Assembly: GCA_903897985.1 (NCBI GenBank)
Contig: CAIUDS010000438.1
Span: 1-6,419 of the forward strand
DNA from: an uncultured delta proteobacterium
GTDB lineage: Bacteria; RBG-13-61-14; DRUE01
Direction of reading: 5' to 3'
DNA: 6,419 bases
Made by a program: the position numbers and the translations under genes. Positions 6,042 to 6,419 of the stretch are shown here, in pieces; position 1 is the stretch's first letter; each line of letters opens with the position of its first letter. The notes under the pieces were generated by a model. The model saw nothing but the letters and a program-made list of their open reading frames with translations. It searched no databases and had not been told where the DNA came from.

Positions 6042-6074
6042 TTAGATATAGAGATTTTGGCATATATATTCGGG

Positions 6075-6081
6075 AAGGAGG
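6075..6081 (+). promoter_or_regulatory. Ribosome binding site of the c-554-type cytochrome
   Basis: AAGGAGG, a full Shine-Dalgarno match, lies 6 nt before the ATG at 6088. It fixes the start of the partial gene and predicts strong translation. Confidence 0.8.
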
Positions 6082-6087
6082 AAAAAC

Positions 6088-6419
6088 ATGAGTCAGGAAT
6101 TTAAAGCGCAACTGTCGAAAGCCCTGTGGACCTCGCTCGGGGGGCTGCTCGTGCTGGGCATCGCCACGGTGGTGTTGGCGCAGGCTCAGACCAGCAAGTA
6201 TATGGGGGTCAACAAATGCAAGAGCTGCCACAGTTCGGAAAAGATCGGCAACCAGTATGGGAAATGGGCGTCGTCCAAACATTCCTCGGCCTGGGCCAAC
6301 CTGGCCGGGGCCAAGGCCAAGGAACTGGGCGCCAAGGCCGGCGTGGCGGATCCTCAGACCGGCGACAAGTGCGTGAAATGCCATGTGACCGCGTTCGGGG
6401 TGGCCAAGGACCTGTTGGA
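6088..6419 (+). CDS. Cytochrome c-554-family protein, 3' end outside window
   Basis: The first 110 residues of a secreted c-type cytochrome. Residues 13-33 form a signal peptide with a longer N-region holding K6 and K11, a hydrophobic core and cleavage near VLA-QA or AQA-Q. The mature protein starts TSKYMGVNKCKSCHSSEK, followed by KWASSKHSSAWANL, closely matching the cytochrome c-554/c-prime pattern in which a first CxxCH is followed by a W-x-x-S-x-H-x-x-A/AW segment. Motifs are C44KSCH48 and C95VKCH99 (CVKCHVTAFG); more may lie beyond the edge. There is no lipobox, so a soluble periplasmic location is likely. It may exchange electrons with the conduit, but its own promoter and 176-nt gap leave cotranscription unproved. 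The exact family member cannot be fixed from the N-terminus alone. Confidence 0.88.
   Translation, partial: MSQEFKAQLSKALWTSLGGLLVLGIATVVLAQAQTSKYMGVNKCKSCHSSEKIGNQYGKWASSKHSSAWANLAGAKAKELGAKAGVADPQTGDKCVKCHVTAFGVAKDLL

Overview
The window looks like a chromosomal segment of a Gram-negative, respiring anaerobe or facultative anaerobe. The grounds are an outer-membrane beta-barrel, a lipoprotein signal on a multiheme cytochrome, and 28 visible CxxCH haem-binding motifs in three genes. Coding DNA is GC-rich and the gaps between genes are AT-rich. The layout recalls metal-reducing Desulfobacterota/Geobacter-type genomes, but related clusters occur in several phyla, so I do not assign a taxon.

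Layout, all genes on the + strand. (1) Positions 1-896 hold the 3' end of an IS3-family insertion sequence. Its DDE transposase has an intact catalytic triad, but a 4-bp tandem duplication (ATAA twice) frameshifts it near the C-terminus; the displaced tail is still readable to 896. (2) Positions 897-1063 are an AT-rich control region with candidate promoters, a 7-bp dyad and a possible 31-codon leader ORF. (3) 1064-3412 encodes a 13-haem c-type cytochrome with a lipobox. (4) 3493-4863 encodes an outer-membrane beta-barrel of about 456 residues ending in Phe, preceded by a very good sigma70-type promoter. (5) 4877-5911, only 13 nt after the barrel gene, encodes a compact second 13-haem cytochrome. 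(6) 5912-6087 is a spacer with a hairpin oriented as a minus-strand terminator, a tiny ORF and another promoter. (7) From 6088 to the window edge is the start of a cytochrome c-554-type protein with a signal peptide and two CxxCH motifs so far.

Genes 3 to 5 have the parts of a porin-cytochrome conduit: a surface multiheme lipoprotein, a barrel through the outer membrane, and a haem-dense cytochrome on the periplasmic side. In characterised systems (Shewanella MtrCAB, Geobacter OmbB-OmaB-OmcB) such sets carry electrons across the outer membrane to external acceptors such as metal oxides. That role is inferred here from architecture and order. The c-554-like protein may supply or receive electrons in the periplasm. 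The most notable points are the 13+13 haem count, the gene order, the strong internal promoter before the barrel gene, the possible lipidation of the second cytochrome, and an insertion sequence whose degraded end carries an outward-facing promoter just upstream of the cluster.
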